A DNA stretch of 64,000 bases, from the NCBI GenBank assembly GCA_033297075.1, contig MU858078.1, positions 124,001-188,000 of the forward strand, given 5' to 3'. The notes below the pieces were generated by a model that saw only the letters and a program-made list of their open reading frames with translations, searched no databases and had not been told where the DNA came from. The position numbers and the translations under genes were made by a program. Of this stretch, positions 60,376-64,000 are shown piece by piece; the stretch's first letter is position 1, and each line of letters starts with the position of its first letter. This DNA comes from Rhypophila decipiens (lineage: Eukaryota > Ascomycota > Sordariomycetes > Sordariales > Naviculisporaceae).

Positions 60376-61885
60376 ATGACTTCACCCAACTTGAAGCCCA
60401 TCGTGCTCATCTGCAGCACGCCCGTCTCGGGCCACATCATCCCCATGATTGCCATTGCCAAGCAGCTCGTCGCCCGAGGGTACCAAGTCTGCTTTGTGTC
60501 TGGTTCCGGATATCGTGAACAAGTCCAAGCCGTCGGAGCCTCGTTTGTGGATGTCCAGGGATACGGCGACTATTACGACCTCACATCGTGGGACCTCGAT
60601 GCTGATTGTAAGGCTCTTCTCACCTCTTGATTTCCTCCAGACTGACACAAGCGACCTCCAATTAGGGCCCCCGGGAAAACCACACCTCCAAGGACCAGCC
60701 TGCTTCAGCCACGACCTGGTCCACATATTCTGCCGATCCGTGCCCTCCCAATACGCCGCCATCCAGCGCGCTCTCGCCCTCCTAGGCGCTCCCGACAGGG
60801 ACAAACCCATCATCCTCATGACCGAGTCCCTAAACTTTGGAGCCCTGCCCCTGACCCTCGGCGCGCCCGGCCTCAAACCAACAGCCTTCATCGCCATCGG
60901 CCTCAACCCCATCCTCCTAACCAGCAAAGACCACCCACCCTTCGGATCAGGCATGCTCCCGGACAACTCGCCCGAAGGTCGCGAGCGCAACACCGCCGCC
61001 AACCAGATCCAACAGACCGTCACGTTTGCCAAGGCGCAGGAAGAGTTCCTCGCCGCCTTGAGCGCCGTGGGTGTGCCAGCCAAGAACCTATCCAAGGTCC
61101 CCTTCCTGCTAGACAGCTTGTACAGCCTTCCTGATCGGTTCGTGCAAATGTGCACGCCCAACGTCGAGTACCCCCGAAGCGACGCTCCCAAGACGTTGCG
61201 CCTTGCAGGTGGTTACCCGGGCCAGAACAGCAGCACCAAGAATAACTGGATCAAGCCCGACTGGTGGGAAGACCAAATCATCACCAACAGCGACAAGAAA
61301 AAAGTAATCTTTGTCTGCCAAGGCACGGTAGCAATGGATTTCAACCAACTAGTCCTACCCTCCATCGCCATGCTCGACCACCCAGGCTTGTTCTCTTCCG
61401 ACCAGAAGATCCTCCTAGTAATATCCCTTGGCAGACCGGGCATGTCCCTCCCCCTCGAAGGACCTTCTTCCCTCCCAAATAACTGCTTCGTCGAGTCGTA
61501 TATCCCCTACGACGAGATCCTCCCGCACGTAGACGTCTTCATCACAACAGGCGGGTACGGCTCGTTCCAGCGGGCGTTGCTGCACGGGACACCGCTCATC
61601 ATGGCCGGCATGACTGAAGAAAAACCCGAGAGCGCGGCTAGGGCCGAGTGGGCTGGTGTGGCGGTGAATCTGCGGACCGGGTATCCCAGTGTCGAGATGC
61701 TTCTCGACGCGGTGAAGGAGGTTCTGGGGAATCATTCCGACGGGAGTAGGTCACGGTATAAGAGACGGGCTGTAGAGATTCGGGAGGAGATTTTGAGGGG
61801 AGGGGATCCGGTTGAGGTTGTTGTTGAGTGTTTGGAGGAACTTGCTGCTGCTGCGGCTGGGAAGACTGCTGGAGAGGGCGTATGA
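60376..61885 (+). CDS. GT1-type (MGT-like) glycosyltransferase 2
   Basis: Second UDP-sugar-dependent glycosyltransferase of the cluster, 483 aa from exons 60376-60607 and 60666-61885. The intron (GTAAGG..TAG) rejoins a Trp codon (DADWPPGKP), aligned with DAKWPQHA of the first GT. The acceptor half has CSTPVSGHIIPMIAIAKQL; the donor half has VIFVCQGTVAMDFNQLVLP, LPHVDVFITTGGYGS and HGTPLIMAGMTEEKPE. It differs from GT1 by an insertion around the NNWIKPDWWE segment and a longer Ala-rich C-terminus. The two GTs bracket the PKS pair, suggesting an old duplication and division of labour, for example two sugars or two acceptor positions. Sugar donor and O- versus C-glycosylation cannot be read from the sequence. 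Confidence 0.88.
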
Positions 61886-62439
61886 TTCACGTGTGAGAAT
61901 ATATAAAATAAAGGTCGGACAGTGTGTCTTTATGCAACGTCATGTCGGATAATTGCGCGGATGGGTTGGCGTCTCTTGACCCAGGCCTCCGGAAAGGAAG
62001 TCAAGTCCTTTAGGTCCTCGTCTGACTTGAAATTGGCGCAATAACCCGTATGGGCCAAGATGGCATGCAGAATTGTTAAATTGCTTGAATTGAAGAACCT
62101 GTTTATTTGAATGAATAAAAGACTGGGCGACATGAAGCTATTCCCCGTGTTCGACGACGACTCAGCGGGAAAGATGCTTCAGGGTTAGGGTTATACGTGG
62201 GCGGGGGCTTGTTCTCGCTGGTGATGGACGTCACACTGACGTCATAGAGACCAGCCATATTTCCACTCCGCAACACATATCTTGGCCTGTGATCTTCATC
62301 TATACACCTCATGAACAGTTCCTTAAGATACCTAACGTCCAGTACATCCAAAACTACAAGCATTCACAGCAGTATACTATCGCACAAAGCACCACCAGCC
62401 ATCAATCTCAACCCATCAACCAGCAAACTCATCTCCAAA
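61886..62439. other. GT2 to DJ-1 intergenic region
   Basis: About 550 bp with a short TTAGGG-type repeat at 62181-62193. No gene is visible. Confidence 0.6.
62181..62193. repeat. Short interstitial telomere-type repeat
   Basis: AGGGTTAGGGTTA, two TTAGGG units, 250 bp upstream of the DJ-1 family gene. Confidence 0.6.
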
Positions 62440-63204
62440 ATGGCCTCCAAAAAAGTCCTCATTATAATGTCCGACGCGGCCTCCTTCCCGCTCTACAAAC
62501 CCGGCACCGCCCAAGCCGAAACAATCAAGCAACAGCCATCCGGCTATTTCCTCATGGAACTTGCGAAACCCCTCACCCGCCTGCTAGAAGAGGGCTACGA
62601 AGTAACGTTCGCCTCTCCCACAGGCAAGGAACCGACCCCCGACCCGCTCAGCCTCAGTCTCGCGGCCTTTGCCGGCAACTTTTACGAACGCAAGCGCGAG
62701 CTCGACCTGATCGAGCGGATGAAGCGCGAGAACGGCTTCTCTTCGCCCAAGAAGTTTTCCGACATCAGCGACGACGAGCTCAAGACTTTTGCGGGCGTTT
62801 TTATTCCCGGCGGACACGCCCCGCTTACGGATCTGGGGGATAATGCCGAGCTGGGCCGGATCTTGAATCACTTTCACAAGGAGCAGAAGCCGACGGCCGC
62901 GTTGTGTCATGGTCCGTATGCGTTCTTGTCGACCAAGCTGGCGGGGGAGAAAGGGTTTGCGTACAAGGGGTACAAGCTCACTAGCTGGTCTGATGCGGAG
63001 GAAAAGTTTATGGAGACGGCTGTTTTTGGGGGCGAGGTGAAGAAGGTTGAGGCTAGCTTGAGGGAGGAGGGCGCGGAGATGGTGGAGGGTGTCAAGACGG
63101 CTTTGGGGTGGATCACGGAGGATCGGGAGGTGGTTACGGGGGATAATCCCATGTCTGCTGATTCGCTGGGGAAGAGGTTTATTGAGAAGATGAAGGGCGA
63201 GTAA
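62440..63204 (+). CDS. DJ-1/PfpI family protein (Hsp31-like)
   Basis: Intronless, 254 aa from the ATG at 62440 (MASKKVLIIMSDAASF); the open frame upstream reads leader-like sequence and was not used. The class I glutamine-amidotransferase-like fold of the DJ-1/PfpI superfamily is indicated by GVFIPGGHAPL and the nucleophile elbow ALCHGPYAFL, with Cys followed by His. An N-terminal Glu-rich segment and the long loop NGFSSPKKFSD fit the Hsp31/glyoxalase III branch. Members act as methylglyoxal glutathione-independent glyoxalases or stress chaperones. In a cluster such a protein could detoxify reactive intermediates, but it may simply be a neighbour. It is followed 340 bp later by the MFS gene in the same direction. 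Confidence 0.87.
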   Translation: MASKKVLIIMSDAASFPLYKPGTAQAETIKQQPSGYFLMELAKPLTRLLEEGYEVTFASPTGKEPTPDPLSLSLAAFAGNFYERKRELDLIERMKRENGFSSPKKFSDISDDELKTFAGVFIPGGHAPLTDLGDNAELGRILNHFHKEQKPTAALCHGPYAFLSTKLAGEKGFAYKGYKLTSWSDAEEKFMETAVFGGEVKKVEASLREEGAEMVEGVKTALGWITEDREVVTGDNPMSADSLGKRFIEKMKGE

Positions 63205-63543
63205 ACTGGCTTGTATAATAGTTGTGAATGCTTGTTTTGCTGGTACAGAGAGCTGTCGCGGGCGACATTGTTCAGTTTTCGAGAATAATTCCAAGTTTAC
63301 GGCCGCAGATACCTAACCCGCGGGTTTTATTTGGCTCTTTCACCATTTGTGGGCAGAGAGGCTTGATGGCGTAGTTGGCCCACAAACTCTAAATCGACAC
63401 GCAAAGTTAGTTCTGGTTTCAGCCTGCTCAATCATGCTATGAGATGACTCATTTTCTGTATTCCTCTTCTCTTTTGTCACAGTGTGATAACGAACCTATC
63501 CCTTTCAAGACACCCGTTGAGAACCATTAGCAACAGAGAAAGG
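63205..63543. other. DJ-1 to MFS intergenic region
   Basis: About 340 bp tandem intergenic spacer. No gene is visible. Confidence 0.6.
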
Positions 63544-64000
63544 ATGGTATCAGAATGGGTATCCCGTTGGACAAAGTCTAAAAACTGTGCCAATGGCGAC
63601 AGTGAAGAAAACAACACCTCATCATCACCGACAGTGACTGAGAGTGAGCTTCGCGGCAACTCTTTGGCCTCTTTCCAAGTGGACGACTCGGGGGTGGTAC
63701 CTGAACCTGCTATTCCAGGGCCTGTACCAGTTCTTCAGAATGCCACGACCAGAACCGAGCCATCAGGTATTAGAGCATTTGGAATCTGGTTATCCATCGT
63801 TTGCGGCATCTTGTGCCCTTTTCTGGATGAAGGCATTATTGCGACGGCTATTCCCCAGATTACGGATGATTTCGGGTCGATCAGTCATATCAGAGTAAGT
63901 AGGTACTTGCCTTGTGCACATGATTATGAAATGGCTAATAAAGTATTACGATAGTGGTACGGATCGGCATATCTAATGACCATGTCCGCCTTCCAGCTCG
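63544..64000 (+). CDS. MFS drug-efflux-type transporter (5' part, truncated by window end)
   Basis: Start of a multi-pass plasma-membrane transporter, probably a DHA-type proton antiporter that exports the product or gives self-protection. Exon 1 is 63544-63894; a 60-nt intron (GTAAGT..TAG) follows; exon 2 begins at 63955 and runs off the window. A hydrophilic N-terminal tail of about 75 residues with Ser/Thr/Glu precedes helix 1 (FGIWLSIVCGILCPFLD), and the conserved motif EGIIATAIPQITDDFGS joins across the intron to WYGSAYLMTMSAFQL, the hallmark of fungal drug-efflux MFS proteins. The usual Asp-Asn/Asp-Thr pair in this motif appears here as Asp-Glu (LDEGII). The family is sure from this fragment; substrate is inferred from context. 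Confidence 0.85.

Larger units (their letters stand above)
32569..64000. other. Polyketide biosynthetic gene cluster (HR-PKS-cAT plus NR-PKS, glycosylating)
   Basis: A contiguous run of nine biosynthetic-type genes: GT1, AT3, amidohydrolase, NR-PKS, P450, HR-PKS-cAT, GT2, DJ-1 family and MFS. The neighbours to the left have no link to secondary metabolism. The right border lies outside the window because the MFS gene is cut. The paired HR- and NR-PKS suggest an aromatic polyketide with a reduced alkyl chain; the two GT1-type glycosyltransferases suggest a glycosylated product. Glycosylated depsides with unsaturated side chains, such as stromemycin, are known fungal compounds of this general kind, but the actual product here is unknown. 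Confidence 0.85.

Overview
The window is genomic DNA from a filamentous ascomycete (Pezizomycotina, most likely a Sordariomycete). The evidence is short 50-110 nt introns with GTAAGT/GTATGT-like donors and CTAAC/CTGAC branch sites, a Zn2Cys6 regulator, a CBM1 cellulose-binding module, a DUF6604 protein, and fungal-type iterative PKSs. No rRNA, tRNA, CRISPR array or clear transposon was found. All gene models below were spliced by eye from splice signals and reading-frame continuity.

Left half (1-32 kb): sparse, unrelated housekeeping and signalling genes. In order: a four-exon Zn2Cys6 transcription factor (3.6-6.3 kb); about 8.5 kb with no recognisable gene; a cAMP-receptor-like GPCR (14.8-16.5 kb); a short Cdc37-like Hsp90 co-chaperone; a secreted CBM1-CE16 acetylesterase; a DUF6604 protein broken by a one-base frameshift in an A5 run; an RGS-domain protein with three membrane segments; a four-pass membrane protein of unknown function; and a Cys-rich single-pass surface protein.

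Right half (32.6-64 kb): a biosynthetic gene cluster. In order: glycosyltransferase 1 (-), acyltransferase-3 membrane protein (+), ACMSD/6-MSA-decarboxylase-like amidohydrolase (-), non-reducing PKS SAT-KS-AT-PT-ACP-ACP-TE (+, 2177 aa), cytochrome P450 (-), highly reducing PKS KS-AT-DH-(degenerate MT)-ER-KR-ACP with a C-terminal carnitine-acyltransferase domain (+, 3103 aa), glycosyltransferase 2 (+, a paralogue of the first), DJ-1/PfpI protein (+) and the start of an MFS exporter (+, cut by the window end).

Working model (inference): the HR-PKS builds a reduced chain, and its cAT domain releases or transfers it. The chain may prime the NR-PKS, which makes a 6-alkyl-resorcylic-type aromatic acid; the tandem ACPs and TE could join two units as an ester/depside or release the acid. 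The P450, AT3 protein, amidohydrolase and two glycosyltransferases would then oxidise, acylate, decarboxylate and glycosylate, and the MFS protein would export. This combination (cAT-fused HR-PKS, SAT with Ser at the nucleophile position, two paralogous GTs) is the most interesting thing here. Palindromic CCGTACGG and TACTCCGTA/TACGGAGTA elements recur in the cluster's intergenic regions, but no cluster-specific regulator gene is visible inside the cluster.
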